Part shown: positions 23,130 to 35,214 of the stretch, piece by piece
Layout: the number at the start of each line of letters is the position of its first letter
Numbering within the stretch: position 1 is the stretch's first letter
Source of the DNA: Salvator merianae
Lineage: Eukaryota > Chordata > Lepidosauria > Squamata > Teiidae
Length of the DNA: 64,000 bases
NCBI GenBank assembly: GCA_003586115.2
Contig: QVOM02000126.1
Span: 54,750,139-54,814,138 of the forward strand
Direction of reading: 5' to 3'
Notes under the pieces: generated by a model
The model's input: the letters and a program-made list of their open reading frames with translations, nothing else
What the model was told of the DNA's origin: nothing
Databases searched by the model: none
Program-made: the position numbers and the translations under genes

Positions 23130-23220
23130 TTGGGACTATTTATTTATTTAATATTATGTTTATATACTACTCCATGCATGGCCTCAGAGTAATTCACAAA
23201 AAATAATAATAAAAAGAACA
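23130..23220 (-). mobile_element. L2-type 3' tail fragment
   Basis: ATTTATTTATTTAATATTATG followed by CTACTCCATGCATGGCCTCAG resembles the antisense L2 3' hairpin region. It is short. Confidence 0.4.
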
Positions 23221-23280
23221 ACGTGTAAAGAAAGAGAAAGATTCTCTAAAATACACCACAAAACTAGATAAAATAATAGA

Positions 23281-23480
23281 TGCTGTAGCCCATCTAGCTC
23301 AGTATTCCATCTTGCTCAAAGGCCCATCTCTTGCTTCTGTGCTTTTTCAAGCAGAAGATGAAGGTGAAATGCTCATCCACTCTCAACTCCCTGCAAATGA
23401 CTTTTAGAAACATCGAGCCTCTCTAACCCAGAGACGGTATCTAGGTTCCAGTAACCATTGATACATTTGTCCTCCATGAA
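23281..23480 (-). mobile_element. CR1 3' end fragment
   Basis: AGCCCATCTAGCTCAGTAT, AGGCCCATC and CCTCCATGAATTTG are antisense CR1 3' sequences, in the same order as 29,466-29,720. The terminal repeat is not preserved. Confidence 0.65.
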
Positions 23481-23633
23481 TTTGGCTGTGATCACACACA
23501 GCAAAGAAAAGCTTAGTGATGGGATCATTTCTTACACCAGCCTAACCCTTCTACCTCTGATAAACATTTTGTGCTAGAAAACAGGGATTAAAGGAGATCT
23601 GGGAACATAAGTGTCACATGCTACTGCCTCTAT

Positions 23634-24010
23634 GGACCTGTTCACACTACACTCACTAGTAAGGTGTGTTCACATTGCAAAGAGGCCCAAGTTATTGGGA
23701 GCATCGGCAGATGATCCTGATCATTACTAGCTGTGGAGCACAAAATGAACTGCTCCCGGTATGAAGCATTCATACCTACTTCTGCTGTGCAGCATGGTAT
23801 GTTGTGCAGTGTGACATAGTATGGCTGTGGCTGCAGCTGTGACTGTGACTGTGCAGTCATGCAGGGTGTCCCCAATCACCATGAGAGTGGCCAGATGTTT
23901 CCCCAGCCTTTGCCATGGCTGGCAGCCAGCATCACCGCAAGTGATGGACACCTGTTTCTGGGATGTTTCAGCCCCTGCTGTGTAGATGGCCAGCATACTG
24001 TGAGGACTAT
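23634..24010. mobile_element. MITE of the GGCCTGTTCACAC family, right end lost
   Basis: GGACCTGTTCACACTACACTC begins the element. The interior shares with 50,561-50,977 and 30,595-31,024 the TGGCTGTGGCTG-type run followed by TGTGCAGTCA and the CTGCTGTG block. It stops resembling its relatives at about 24,010. Confidence 0.65.
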
Positions 24011-24872
24011 TCGATCTTGGATAGTTTGATTGTTTTGTTATATAACAGTGCTGCAATGGCATTCAGAGAATAAAGTCTCTGGAGAAAAGGAAGCAGAGCA
24101 ATGACGTGACTAAAAGCCTTGCTTTCACTTATAAATACTAGATTACTGATTTGGGTGAGTTAACAGCAAGGTTTCTGACTCCACTGTTACTCCATTTCCT
24201 CCATTTCATGCTAACAATCCTTGGACTAATAGTGGGTTGTGGCTGCCCTACAGATGCACACATAATCCATGAAGAGAAGTTTATGTATCACCTTCCTTGT
24301 ACATTCAGTGATTGACATTGTAACTGGAGAAAGGAAAGTTTATATCCTCATCAGGATTTGTAGCTGAGACAAGATCTGTGCCTTCTTTTCCCCTCATCCT
24401 CCACTTTCTTTTTGTCCTGCTAGCAAAATGATGAGTCTTTTGCAGGGTGAGCAGAAAAAAATTGTTGAAGGGCTGCATAAGACTCCCAAACAGAGATCGA
24501 TGAAATGACTAATTAATCATGCCATGAACATGTGCAGGCCACAAACTGTGCTAGTGGTCAAGGATTGTCTCCGTGATTTGGACATAAGAGGTCGCAGCAG
24601 GCATACACTGTATGGCAGTAAGCAAGCAGGTGACAGAGATTTTTACGAGGCAAAAATGAATGGATTATTTAATACAATACCCAACCCAGTAACTGAAGTA
24701 CTTAGCACTCTTATACATGTTTCAATCTTTTATCCCCAATTCTGATCTATAATAAACTCATAATTCTTAAGAAAGCACATAGGATGGATTGATAAAAAAG
24801 GAGGGTTCCTTATCTAGCTACTTGACATGGACATAACACATGGAATTCACTTGAACCTACTTCTGAACATAT
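24011..24872. other. Anonymous sequence
   Basis: I see nothing recognisable here. Confidence 0.4.
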
Positions 24873-25460
24873 GGGCGTTTTCACACTTACCAGAGGAGAA
24901 CGTTCTAATTAGCAGGCTTCAGGCCAGTGAAGGAGTCTGAGTGCTATACACACTTGCCAGCCAGGGAAACAACTCCAAGCTGACCAGCAGAGGGAGCAGT
25001 GCGGATGGGAATCCACTAGGCAGGAAGTGAGGTAACGAATCATAGAGCCACAGATGCGAAGATAGAGCTAGTAATCCAAAACATAGAGCTACTGCTTTGG
25101 ACCTAGAGCAGCTCCTTTTGGAGCTGTCTTTGAAATGGCAGACAGGGTGTGAAGCCCAAAGGGCAAACTGGGTTGTGAAGCAGCGGACCATGCCTGTGCT
25201 GAGGCTAGGAAGCAGCGGACCACTCCTGTCCGCCGCCATTTCAAGCCAGGAAGCAGTGTGAAAGCAACTTCCCTGATCTGCGCTTAATCTCGCAGGTCGC
25301 AATCAAGACAGCAAATTACTTGTCTAGCCTTCCCCAGCTTCAGGTATGTATCAGGTGAGCCTCGGTGCGAATCAGGAATGGTGCGTGCACGTGCGAGTGT
25401 GAATGCTCCATTCTTGCGAGCAGCCAAGAACGGTCCGCCTCGGAAGTGCGAACAGGCACC
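24873..25460. mobile_element. GC-rich 588-bp MITE (GGGCCTGTTCGCAC family), decayed copy
   Basis: The left end is GGGCGTTTTCACACTTACC and the right end GAAGTGCGAACAGGCACC. It aligns along its whole length with 43,734-44,324 and 60,505-61,082. Shared blocks are GAGGGAGCAGTGCGGATGG, CCGCCGCCATTTCAAGC, CTTCCCTGATCTGCGCT and CGCAGGTCGCAATCAAGACA. Many CpGs have become TG or CA, so it is older than the 60.5 kb copy. The flanks AACATATG and ATCATATG could be an 8-bp duplication (7 of 8), if the ends are moved by one base or so. Confidence 0.8.
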
Positions 25461-26183
25461 ATCATATGTGTTTAGAAAATCCAAAACATCCATTTTTTGC
25501 CTTTGCTACTCTTTGAATTATTAGCCTCTTCCAACAAAACTAATATGTTCTGCAAATGTCAGTTAGTATGATTGATAAATTTCTCCTATGATTTGTTATT
25601 CTCAGAAGAAAAGTATAAATGACATTGTGTTTGTACCATATGCAATAAAATATATTTTCCTTTTATTGACTCTTTTATTAAAACCAGCTGGAGATCAAAA
25701 TATGCAGCACAGAAGAAAATACAGGCAGATGGGTATTAGTGAAATACAGCAGAATAATTCAAAGGAATGAAACTATGTAAAACACAGAGGTAAGAACATT
25801 GTTGTTTTAAGTTTTTGAACTGGTTCTTGATCTAGGATTGAAAATGTAAGTAAACAACAGAGGACTGCGTAGGCCATTGCTATTGTCAGTTTTATTTGTA
25901 TTCCACTTCTCCAGTTGAACTGAAAAAGCTTATGAAAAGGGAGGGGGGAGCAGTGAAAAAGTATAGTAAAAGCATCTTAGTAAATGCATTTGGATATTAC
26001 ATAACACAGTTGTTGGTTCCATAGCTGGAGATTTCCTGAAAAGCAAGAATGTCCTTTCAGCAAAAGCAAATTTTATGTAGCCATATTCTTGTTGCAGCTG
26101 TATAGAAATGCATTTTTTTTTTAAAAAAAATGTACTGGAAGTTAAAGGGGTAAATCACATTAACAGTTCCGTAAGCATGTACG
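25461..26183. other. Anonymous AT-rich sequence
   Basis: No supported feature. TTTTATTTGTATTCCACTTCTCC near 25,890 faintly resembles an L2 tail. Confidence 0.4.
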
Positions 26184-26254
26184 TGTGTGTGTGTGTGTGT
26201 GTGTGTGTATAGATACACACACATAGATATATATATATATACACACAGACACAC
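26184..26254. repeat. (GT)n-(AC)n-(AT)n compound microsatellite
   Basis: A GT run is followed by ACAC, an AT run and CAGACACACA. It is partly self-complementary. Cysteine/valine-rich and histidine/threonine-rich frames here are artefacts. Confidence 0.95.
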
Positions 26255-27199
26255 ATCAGATAGGAACCTCTGGAGCAATCTTTTGGTAAAATCTGCACTG
26301 GGCCAGAAGAACCCTGGGTCAGGTACTCTTTTGTTGTGCAAGGAGTGCATATCACCAGCAACCACCCCCAGGAGTGCTCCAGCAAGAATCAGCATGGTGT
26401 GTGACTGTTGGATCAACTGATCTAAATGGACCCACAATGGAAGCTGCTGAAGGTGTCCCACTTCCAGGACCATTTCCGGAGCTTTGTATCATGGACCCAA
26501 ATGGAAATTTCAATGCTATGAAACAAGTGCTCCTGCCCAGGAGCAGCAGTCTCTTCTGTGCACACAACGCTGTACATTCAGAAGTTATATTTGTAACTGG
26601 AAACTCAGGGGCCACTTTCTTAGATCAGGCGGCAATAGACCAGAGCACAGTGGATGTCCACAGAAGATCCTATGAAGAGTGATAGGACAAGGTGAATCTC
26701 CAGCCCCAAGTCTTGCTTTGATCCTGAATATTTATTTTGATCTATTGCAGACTGAAACATACTGCAGCAAGATCAAAATGAGGTTCCGCAAATCTGTTCC
26801 CAAATACCATCCTTGAAAGCAGTCTGGTTGCTGCTCCAGTCTTGAAAGCAATCTGATTGCTGCTTAAACCTTGTCATTCAAGTACTTGTTTCAATTGTAA
26901 ATTTCTTCTGCTTTGTGAATGTGTACTTTTGTACATGACAGCACTGATAATAATCTTACAAATGTTTACAAATATGCAAACATGTGCACAAACACACACA
27001 TTAAGAAACCCTCTGGTGTTTTCTTAAAAAAGATGATCTTGAAGAGATCAGGTGGGCAGGGCAAACTGTCATCTATTGCACAATGGTTTTGAATGTTAAG
27101 GTTGCATGCAAGGAAATGGTGCTATCAACACATACCTTTCTGGACATAGGATAACATGCCAGGTACAGATGCAAAATTAATATACCAAATGTGCTAAAC
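26255..27199. other. Anonymous sequence
   Basis: A 102-codon plus-strand frame (26,374-26,682) has no recognisable domain and I do not call it a gene. Confidence 0.4.
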
Positions 27200-27350
27200 A
27201 TATACAATATGAGTTCCCTAATGCAGGCACTGTCATTGCTTTAGCTTACATATTTTATCTGTTTTTATGTTGATTTTATTATAACCTGTCCTGTGACCTT
27301 TAGGTATAAGGTGAGATAGAAATGCAAAACAATCAATCAATAAAGTCTAA
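27200..27350 (+). mobile_element. L2-type 3' tail fragment
   Basis: AACCTGTCCTGTGACCTTTAGG followed by AAGGTGAGATAGAAATGC and a CAAT repeat tail matches the sense 3' end also seen at 49,360-49,463. Confidence 0.5.
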
Positions 27351-28966
27351 GATTTTCTTAATATGTACTATCCCATTTTGTGTGTTTGTGTGTATATGTG
27401 TGTGTGCGAGACAGGCATAGTTATAGTGTGAGGATAAAAAAAAAAATGTGTCCTTGTTTTCTGTTTTAACCACAAGCAATGATGAAGAGGGGTTAAGAGT
27501 GACTGTATCAGCATGTGTTGAAAGGAATTTCTTTATGATATTCAAAAGGTTTGAGCTGAAAGTTGCAAAATGGTATTAAAAACCAAGACAAAAAGCTTTA
27601 GGATAACAATTGGTTCTCTTAAGTATCCTGCTATGGGGAGAAGTATCTGTGATACCACACAGGATTATAGTATTTCTCTCCTTATTATTAATGGCATAGC
27701 ACATGGAAGGTCCCATGGAGCAGAAAAGCAGCCAGCTTATTCAAATCTAAGGAGCATATGAGTAATAAGTTGTCATGGAATTGAGCAAAACTGTTTCCCT
27801 AAGGTTTATGTTAGCAGGCAATGATTTGCTAGTGTTGAGCTTATAGCATTATGTTCTTCTCCTGATTTTTAGAAAAATCCCTGATATTCTTTGTTAGTAA
27901 AATCCTTGATATCCCACTGTCCTATCAAGGCACCCTGATGGGACAGTGGGGTTTCTCACACTAAGGGTGCCCTGTCCAACCAGTGCAACCTCTGATGGCC
28001 ATTGTCCAGTGGTGCCTACCACAAGACTGCTTGGAATGACCAGAGTTTGCGCCATATAGAATCCATGTTCACAAAGGGCCATAAAATGTCCATAGTGTGT
28101 TTCTACTGGCTGTTCCTATACTGACTTGGGATGTACATGTAGGTTGGCATTGGGGATGTTGGAGCCACCAAGGTTGGCTTCTCCATAGAAGCAGCTTCCT
28201 CCTACCCTCTTCATGGAGGCATCCTATATCTCATTGCATACTTTTGATTCGACTTCAGTTTATCTACTCTACCTCAAGATTACTTAGTGAAAGGCAGGTC
28301 TAGTGGCAGAAACATTTGCTTACATACAGTAAAATGATTTATCCCACGTTCTGATGGCCATTGATAGTCCTGTAAGGTGCAGTCCATTTAAAATACTGCA
28401 ATTTAGATTGAGAAAAAGGCCCAGAATCCTCCAGAGTACCAAACATGTCATCAAAGTGAATTAGCTACCAATTAATGTTTACGTTTGGAACAAAGGGCAT
28501 TACAGTCGAGTGAAACAATAAAACCAATTGATGTGTGTCTGCCTTCTGTGAACAACGGATCACATAAAAAGTAGTTGATGCTGAGTGTTTTTCAATGGAT
28601 TTTCATTAGTCAATCCCCTCTCTGAAAATGTTTTGTCTTCACTGTTTAAGGAAGTTCAAAAGCCTCTGCCAATGCAAAAATAATTGTGCAGAATGTGTGC
28701 AAACTGTGATTGTAATGGCAGGGGGTAGAAAGAAGAATACATTTAATGAAAGCAATTTCTAATTCTATTTTACCTAGCACTTCTGCTATCAGCGCAAACA
28801 AGTTTATGCCACATAAACTGACTAGTTCTTAGGTCACAGAATTTGTGTTTTCTATATTCATGTTTCTCTGTAACCTCAGAATAGGGATAGACCCAAAACG
28901 TTCCTTTGTAGTAGTATTCTGAACTGAATTTGGTTGCAGATGTTTTGCCACCATGCTAGTTAATAA
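27351..28966. other. Anonymous sequence
   Basis: I see no gene or nameable repeat. Confidence 0.4.
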
Positions 28967-29147
28967 GGGACCTTTCTGACTTGACTTTATTCTGAATTAT
29001 ATCCCAGAAGAGGTACCTGCTGTCCACATGTTAGTACAAATTATAGCCGGCCCCAGGTGGGGGCCTGCCATAGTTCATACTAGCATGCAGATGGCAGGTC
29101 CCTATTCCAGGATATAATCTGGAATAAGGCCAAGTGCAGAAAGGGCC
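28967..29147. mobile_element. Foldback MITE (GGCCCTTTCTGCAC family)
   Basis: Second full copy of the 180-bp foldback: the right arm TGGCAGGTCCCTATTCCAGG...CAGAAAGGGCC pairs with a more eroded left arm beginning GGGACCTTTCTGAC. The loop contains the small palindrome GGCCCCAGGTGGGGGCC. No clear target duplication. Confidence 0.75.
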
Positions 29148-29465
29148 ATTGTCACTGCATAAAGTTTATCTTTGAATGTTGATGTTTCTTATCAGGTCTG
29201 AGCCTTCTTTGTGACCTGTGGATGGTAGGTGGCTAGGAAATGTTTTGTTGTTGTTGTTGTTTTGTTTTTTACCCTCTTTCTGGTAGAAGTCGTATGATAT
29301 CTTGTTGTGTTTGGGTTTCTGATTGCACCCTGGGGTTCTTTTTTTCTTTTTTCCTTCATCAGCCATGGTCTTTGGAGTGTTGTATCACTTCCTCTGTGGT
29401 AGGTTGTAAGTGAACACTAGAAGGAGGTGTCAAAACTGTGTTTCCCGTAGAAAGATGCATTGTTG
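29148..29465. other. Anonymous sequence with (TTG)n
   Basis: Short TTG repeats at about 29,246-29,264; otherwise nothing is recognised. Confidence 0.4.
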
Positions 29466-30224
29466 AACTTAAGAATATATAAGAACATAAGAGGTCACCT
29501 ACTGGATCAGGCCACAGCCCATCTAGTACAGTATCCTGTCTCACAGTGGCCCACCAATTTCTTCTGGGCATTCTCAAGCAGAATAAAAAGGCTAAACTTT
29601 CACCTGTTCTCAGCTCCCTACAAATGTCCTTTATAGGAACCCTGCCTGGCTCTCCAACATGGAGGCAGTGCCTAGGCATCTATTATAATGGAAAGTGATA
29701 ACACCCATCCTCCATGTCTCTGCCTCTGCTGGTAGTAAATTCCATAGACCAATGACCTTCTGGGTGGAAAAACAAACAAACAAACAAAAACAGTCACAAC
29801 CCTCCTACCCATCTGCTTCATATTATGTCCCATGGTCCTAGTGCTGTGCAGCAGAGAATTTTTTTTCTCTATTCACCTTTTCCATACCATGTATGATTTT
29901 ATATACTTCAATCAAATCACCTCTTAAACACCATCTTCCAAGGCTGAAAAGGTCTAGACATTACGACCTAATTTCATAAGGGAGGTGTTCCAACCCCTTG
30001 ATCATTCTGGTTGCCCTTTTCTGCACTTTTTCCAGTTCCATAATATCCTTTCTGAGGTGTGGTAACCAGTATTATACACAATATTCCAAATGTGACCTTA
30101 CCATATATTTATAAAGAGGCACAACATTGATTGCTAACTTATTTTCTATCCTGTTTCTAATTACCCCTAGGTTTTTGTTCGTTTGTTTTTTTCATTGCTG
30201 CTGTGACTGGATTGATGTCTTCAT

Positions 30225-31560
30225 TCAGCTGTCCACCAGAAACCCAAGATCTCTTTCTTGGTCTGTCACAGAAAGCCTGGCCCCCATCAGTTTATAGGCA
30301 TAAGTGGGGTTCTTTACTCCAGTGTGTATCACTTTGCATTTGCTAACACTGAAGTGCAATTGCCCCTTCATTGCCCACTCACCCAATTTCCAGAGATCCT
30401 TCTGGAGTCCTTTACAATCACTTTCAGTTTTCACTACATTGCTACCTCACTACTTATCCCTTCTTCTAGATCATTTATGAATAATGAATAAATTATGAAT
30501 AAATTAAAAAGCATGGGTCCTAATAGTGAAACTTCTTGGAACACACATCTCACCTCTTTTCACACTGATCCTAGACCATTTATTACTGCGCTCTGGGCCT
30601 GTTTACACTTTATCAATACCATTCTAGGCTGTAGAAAACTCCATGTCATGCTGTCCATCCACACTGTGATGGCTGGAACAGCTCTGTACCAGGCCTCTAC
30701 CACGTGAACTCTAGATGGCCACCCTAACCACCATGACAGCTGCCATGCAACAGCTGGTCACTGCTATGGTGATTGGGAACATTGTACATGACTGCACAGC
30801 TGCAGCCACAGCCACAGCCTTGCCACCCACTCACAACATTTGCACTCAGAAGTGGGTGTGAACAATGCTAACTGGTAGCATTCCAGCTGTTCTAGTTCAA
30901 GCTATGAACAATGATTTTGTTGTCCACAGCTAGTAGCATCTGGGAATGGCTGTAGGTGCTCCTGGATGTTGTGGTTGCAGTGCGGTGCCGACAGACCTGT
31001 CCGGCAGGCAAGTGTTCAGAGGCCTTTTGTTACTTGCCCTTTAGCCAGTTACCAATCCAAGACAGGACCTGTCCTCTGACTCCATGAATGCTGAGTTTAT
31101 TCAGGAGTCTTTGATGAGGAACTTTGTCAAAAGCCTTCTGAAAGTCCAGGCAGACAATGTCAACTGGGCCACCTTTATCCACATGTTTCTTAACACTCTC
31201 AAAGAATTCTAGCAAGTTAGTAAGGCATGATTTACCTTTCCAGAAGTCATGCTGATTTTCTTTCAGCAATACTTGCTCCTCTATGTGCATACTAATTTTA
31301 TCCTTAATTATAGTTTCCATCACTTTACCTGGAACTGATGTTAAGCGACTGGACTGTAATTTCCTGGATCGGTCCTGAATCCTTTTTTGAAGATTGGTGT
31401 GACATTTGCTGCCCTCCAGTTTTCAGGCACAGAGCCTGATCTTAGGGAATGATTATATATTTTGGCTAGAAGATCAGCAATTTCACATTTGAGATCTTTA
31501 AGAACTCTCGGATGAATGCCATCTGGTCATGGTGATTTCTTAGCATTGAGTTTATTTAGA
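30225..31560 (-). pseudogene. CR1 reverse transcriptase remnant
   Basis: Upstream of the inserted MITE the minus strand encodes PDGIHPRVLKDL and METIIKDKISMHIEEQVLLK, then FWKGKSCLTNLLEFFESV and VCLDFQKAFDKVPHQRLLNK (catalytic motif A). It ends VLSWIGNWLKGK just before the insert. Beyond the insert the eroded equivalent of the SGVPQGSVLGP turn is at about 30,520. The palm region is mutated, then LGEWAMKGQLHFSVSKCKVIH and RDLGFLVDS appear at 30,225-30,400. The FADD catalytic box is not readable. CR1 RT is otherwise recognised with high confidence. Confidence 0.88.
30595..31024. mobile_element. MITE of the GGGCCTGTTTACAC family inserted in CR1
   Basis: The left end is GGGCCTGTTTACACTTTATC; the right end is the inverted AAGTGTTCAGAGGCC. 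The interior shares GTCCATCCACACTGTGATGGCTGGAACAG-type sequence and a CAGCCACAGCC run with 23,634, 35,517 and 50,561. The CR1 reading frame flanks it on both sides, so it is a true insertion. TCT and TTT at the junctions could be an eroded 3-bp duplication, but that is weak. Confidence 0.8.
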
Positions 31561-31620
31561 CATGTGAGAACCTCCTTGCAGATTATCTTTATCCAGTTTA
31601 ATTCTTCTGACTCCCTTCCT

Positions 31621-32907
31621 GTAAAGATTGGCTTTTGTAAGCCACAATGGTGTTCAGGAAACCAATGGGAGGATGAACATACAGCATACTGTTCATGAAT
31701 ATAACAGAACTCAGTTGGGAAACAGCAGGGTGTAAGAAATGTTCAAGACATATGCTTCTGGATCTGCTTTAAAATATATGAGTTTCTAAGAAGTTGAACA
31801 CCTGTGTTCACAGACAGAACACAAATTTTTAAATAAAGTAATTATTTGTCTCCCCACACCCCACATCTTATCTGCATGGTGTCCCTAGATTCTTGATAAT
31901 TTTAAGAAGCTTATTGGAATATTGAGCTCCCACCTGTATTAATCATATATATGGGTCACCTGGCATGTTTCTGTTGCCTGAAATGAGGAATGTAATTTCT
32001 CCAATCAAGTTTCAAGGATAAAGAAATTAATTTAGCAAACATTCCACTGATTTCTGTGATTACTGTTGAATATCACATTAAGCATCAGCCTTGCATGTAT
32101 ATTATAATTCAAGAAGCTTGTTTCCTTGACACGTGGCAGAAGTGAAACCAAGTGGAGTATGTGAATCACCAAGAAACTTACTTTCAAAATTGGAAGATAC
32201 ATTCATAACATTAACACAAGAAATTGACAATTGCAGCTTGTCACAGTCAGGTCATAGGTGACCCACTGGAACTGGGAAACAGGAGAGCTGGGACTAACAG
32301 GTGGGAAACAGGATAGATGCTACGATATGACACATGAGTTTACAGGCTAGACTAGGGATGAAAGTAAGTCAGGAACAAGACTTGGGCTTGGGATTTGACT
32401 TGAGCTAAAAGGAGGACTGAGGCAACTTGGAAATTTGGGAGTAAAACAGGTACCAGACTTGGTTACATGACTGGTTACAGAAAAAGAACATGTTCTCCAA
32501 CATGGTGGGGGCACAAACAAGTAGCTTCATGTGATTGTCAGCTTGGTAAAGGAGGACAAAGACTGCTGGAACTGGAGCCAGCATATGGGGGTTTAACTGG
32601 AAACCCTGTTTTCCCTCATTCTCTGGCTGGAGCTGTGTCTTCTCCACTCTTCTTTTCTCTCTTCCTTGAGCAAGCAGTCAGTCACTTGAATTTCCCTGCT
32701 CTTGAGGAAGCAGGTGACCTTAACTAAACAATGCTTTCCCACCCACTTGCCTGAACAAGTAATCTGGTACCAGCTAGTGATGACACTGCAAGAGATCAGA
32801 CTAGAACAAGGAAAGAAGAGTGTTTGCAAAGAAGAGTGGCCTGAACACAGAATAGAAGATTCAAAGGACAGGGCTAGAGCCCTCTCAAAGAGAGCCATTG
32901 GCCAATG
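31621..32907. other. Anonymous sequence
   Basis: No gene or repeat was recognised. Confidence 0.4.
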
Positions 32908-33136
32908 AGTCATGCTAGAAGCTCACTGTCCCTAGGTTTGAAACTCCACCCTGCCATGATAGCTCATTGGGTGACTTTGGACCAATCAAAACATCTCAGC
33001 GAAATCTAACATACAGGATTGTTGTGAGGATAAAATGGAGGGAGGAAAATGGTGCGTGCAGTACCTTGGGTTCTTTGGAGGAAAGGCAGGATATTCATCC
33101 ATCCATCCATCCACCCATCCACCTATCCATCTAGCC
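32908..33136 (+). mobile_element. Sauria-like tRNA-derived SINE, diverged
   Basis: TAGGTTTGAAACTCCACCCTG is an eroded B-box region. ATTGGGTGACTTTGGACCAATC and GGATTGTTGTGAGGATAAAATG, plus GGAGGAAAATGGTGCG and GGAAAGGCAGGATAT, follow the Sauria SINE body order. It ends in a (CATC)n tail. It differs from the 22.7 kb copy, so it belongs to another subfamily. Confidence 0.75.
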
Positions 33137-33151
33137 AAGTAAGAAAACAGA

Positions 33152-33580
33152 GGCCCTTTCTGCACTTACCTGTCAGCAATCAGCAATTGATCCTCGATCA
33201 CAGAGAGGCATGGGCAGGATCAGCATCATATACACCAACAGTGCTGACCTGGATAACCCCAAGTCACAGTCGTGAAGCTCATGCAAACTTCATGACCTCA
33301 CATCTCTGAAGGCTAGGATTTGTTGCTAGCCTTGGGACCTCTGGGAAATGCTTTTTGCTAATATGCTGTGGTGCACTGCTGAAAGCCACACCCCAGTACT
33401 CACAAACACAAGAAATGTGCCTTCTGCATGCCTCTGATGTTCTGGAGCAGGGCTGCTGGTCCTTCTGGTAGATCCAATTAATCAGGGCTACCAGAGATGC
33501 AGATTAAGGCAGATCTATGGGGCCTGGAAGTGAACTACACAGACCCTTAATATTGACTAAAGGTCCATGCAGAAAGGCCC
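33152..33580. mobile_element. MITE with GGCCCTTTCTGCAC ends and 3-bp duplication
   Basis: The left end is GGCCCTTTCTGCACTTACC and the right end GTCCATGCAGAAAGGCCC. Both sides are flanked by AGA (33,149-33,151 and 33,581-33,583). The termini match those of the 180-bp foldback family but the 429-bp interior is unrelated, so different non-autonomous elements share one set of ends. Confidence 0.75.
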
Positions 33581-33583
33581 AGA

Positions 33584-34371
33584 GCCTAGTGAATTAGCCA
33601 GATGTCAAAACCAAAGGTTCAATCTGTTATAATAGTGCCAGAAATAAACTGTTCATCCAAAGCAGTAGCCAGACCATTGTCCTAGAATAAAGTCAATATT
33701 CTCTAGTGGACAGAGATAATGAGGATTTCTACTTCATCGGAGAATGATCTTAGTCTAAAATATCTGCAGCAAGGCATGTATAGAATCTTCTTGTCCCTTC
33801 TTGGCTCAAAACTGATGTAAGGTGCTCAGGATTCTTATACTCATAGCAGTCAGCACTTAAACCCATCTGTATCTTAATGAGCCTGGTCCCTTCATCTAAG
33901 ACCACTAAATTCTCCACTAAGAATATGGCCTGATCATAACAGAGACAAGGAGCTTTATACAATGACAGAATCTTCATTCGGAAACAGTCACTTTGCGTAT
34001 GTACAAAAAAGGTTCTGTTATGGCTTGCCCAGGATTTCTGTTTTGGACCAAATTATTTGATATAAAATCTGTTGCAGACTTAGAAAGGCATGCTAAGGCA
34101 CGGGCTGCCTTCCATCAGAAATTTAATGCAACTTCACAGAATTTACACTCCCCACATAAATATGTGATCTAAACTAAAATTCAGTTTTCTCACTGCAGTT
34201 CTGTAGCAACAGCATAATTTAAGAAAAGCATATTTTAGGAAAAGGTGTCCACACAAATGTGTACCTATGAAAATAAATTGAACAATGCATTATATCAAGG
34301 GAAAGTATGCTCAAACATGCATGCTAGACAAAATTATTCAAAAAATACACATATGAGAATACTTTTCATAT
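33584..34371. other. Anonymous sequence
   Basis: Nothing recognised. Confidence 0.4.
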
Positions 34372-34379
34372 AGGAATAC

Positions 34380-34682
34380 CAGTGGCTTAGGAAGGGTGTG
34401 TGTGGAGGGCATGCCACCACGGGCGGCACGTTATCCCGGGAGGCACATGCAGCCAGGCCCTTCTCTGCCTGCCCGGCGTGCAAAGTTTCACCTAAGCGTG
34501 AGCAAGAAGGAGAATGTAGTACCACACGGCACCCTGTGGCACTGCACGGCACTGCACCCGGCCAGTCAGCAGTCGGTAGGGCGGCGGGGGGGGGGGTAGG
34601 AGGTTGCAGGGCAGGGCGCTGTCGCTCATGCTCCTCTGCCGTCGTGTGGCCCTGGGCGGCAAATACCTCAGCTACGCCACTG
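34380..34682. mobile_element. 303-bp hAT-like MITE, young
   Basis: The ends are CAGTGGCTTAGGAAGGG and, at the right, CTCAGCTACGCCACTG, the CAGTGGCGTAGC terminus common in vertebrate hAT elements. It is bounded by a perfect 8-bp duplication AGGAATAC (34,372-34,379 and 34,683-34,690). The interior is GC-rich with a G-homopolymer near 34,588. No coding capacity. Confidence 0.92.
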
Positions 34683-34690
34683 AGGAATAC

Positions 34691-35214
34691 AGAAAAGAAT
34701 GTAGATTGTTACAGAAGATAGATGACAGAATTTTAGTGTGGCAATATCAAAAAGTTGTAAGAAGTGAAATCAACATTTTTTTTGTCTCTTTGTAGCTTAT
34801 GAGCAGCAATAAGGAATCAGTTGTAACTGGCTCTTGTTACTGAAATGAGTTCATGCACCTGATCTAATCCAGAATGATAAATGAAGCTCTTGCAAGCAAG
34901 GGGCAAAAAAGAAAGACTCCATAAATTTAACATATGTGGTTGGTTGGTAGGCTCTTAAGAAAAAGTGAAGCTGCTGTAGTCAGTTGAAAGAACTTTAGGA
35001 TTTGATGGGAGTCCACAAAGGTGTATCTTTAAATTTGCTATTGCTAAGAGGATAAACCTCTATCTTTTTGTGTGTTCATTCCAGGTTCTTTCAGTGTGAA
35101 GGCAGCAGGACAAAATATTTTGTATCCACTCCCCATGGCCATCATCAAAATCACACTATTGAAACTGAGAAGAGCCCTTGGGTTTCAATTTCCCAAAATC
35201 ATGCCCAGGAAACA
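34691..35214. other. Anonymous sequence
   Basis: Nothing recognised. Confidence 0.4.

Larger units (their letters stand above)
29466..31620 (-). mobile_element. CR1 LINE 3' half, split by a MITE
   Basis: The minus strand runs from the RT fingers (31,620) to the 3' terminus at 29,466, where the plus strand reads TAAGAATATATAAGAACATAAG. That is the antisense of the CR1 terminal octamer-like repeat (TTATGTTCTTA). The MITE at 30,595-31,024 splits the RT domain. Without the insert, the element is a 1.7-kb 5'-truncated CR1. It resembles the family at 57,505-57,807. Several stops and shifts make it non-functional. Confidence 0.88.

Noticed and set aside
26374..26682. 102-codon frame with a methionine start as a small gene
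   Set aside because: No domain, no splice context and no similarity I can name; an overlapping frame on the other strand is of equal length.
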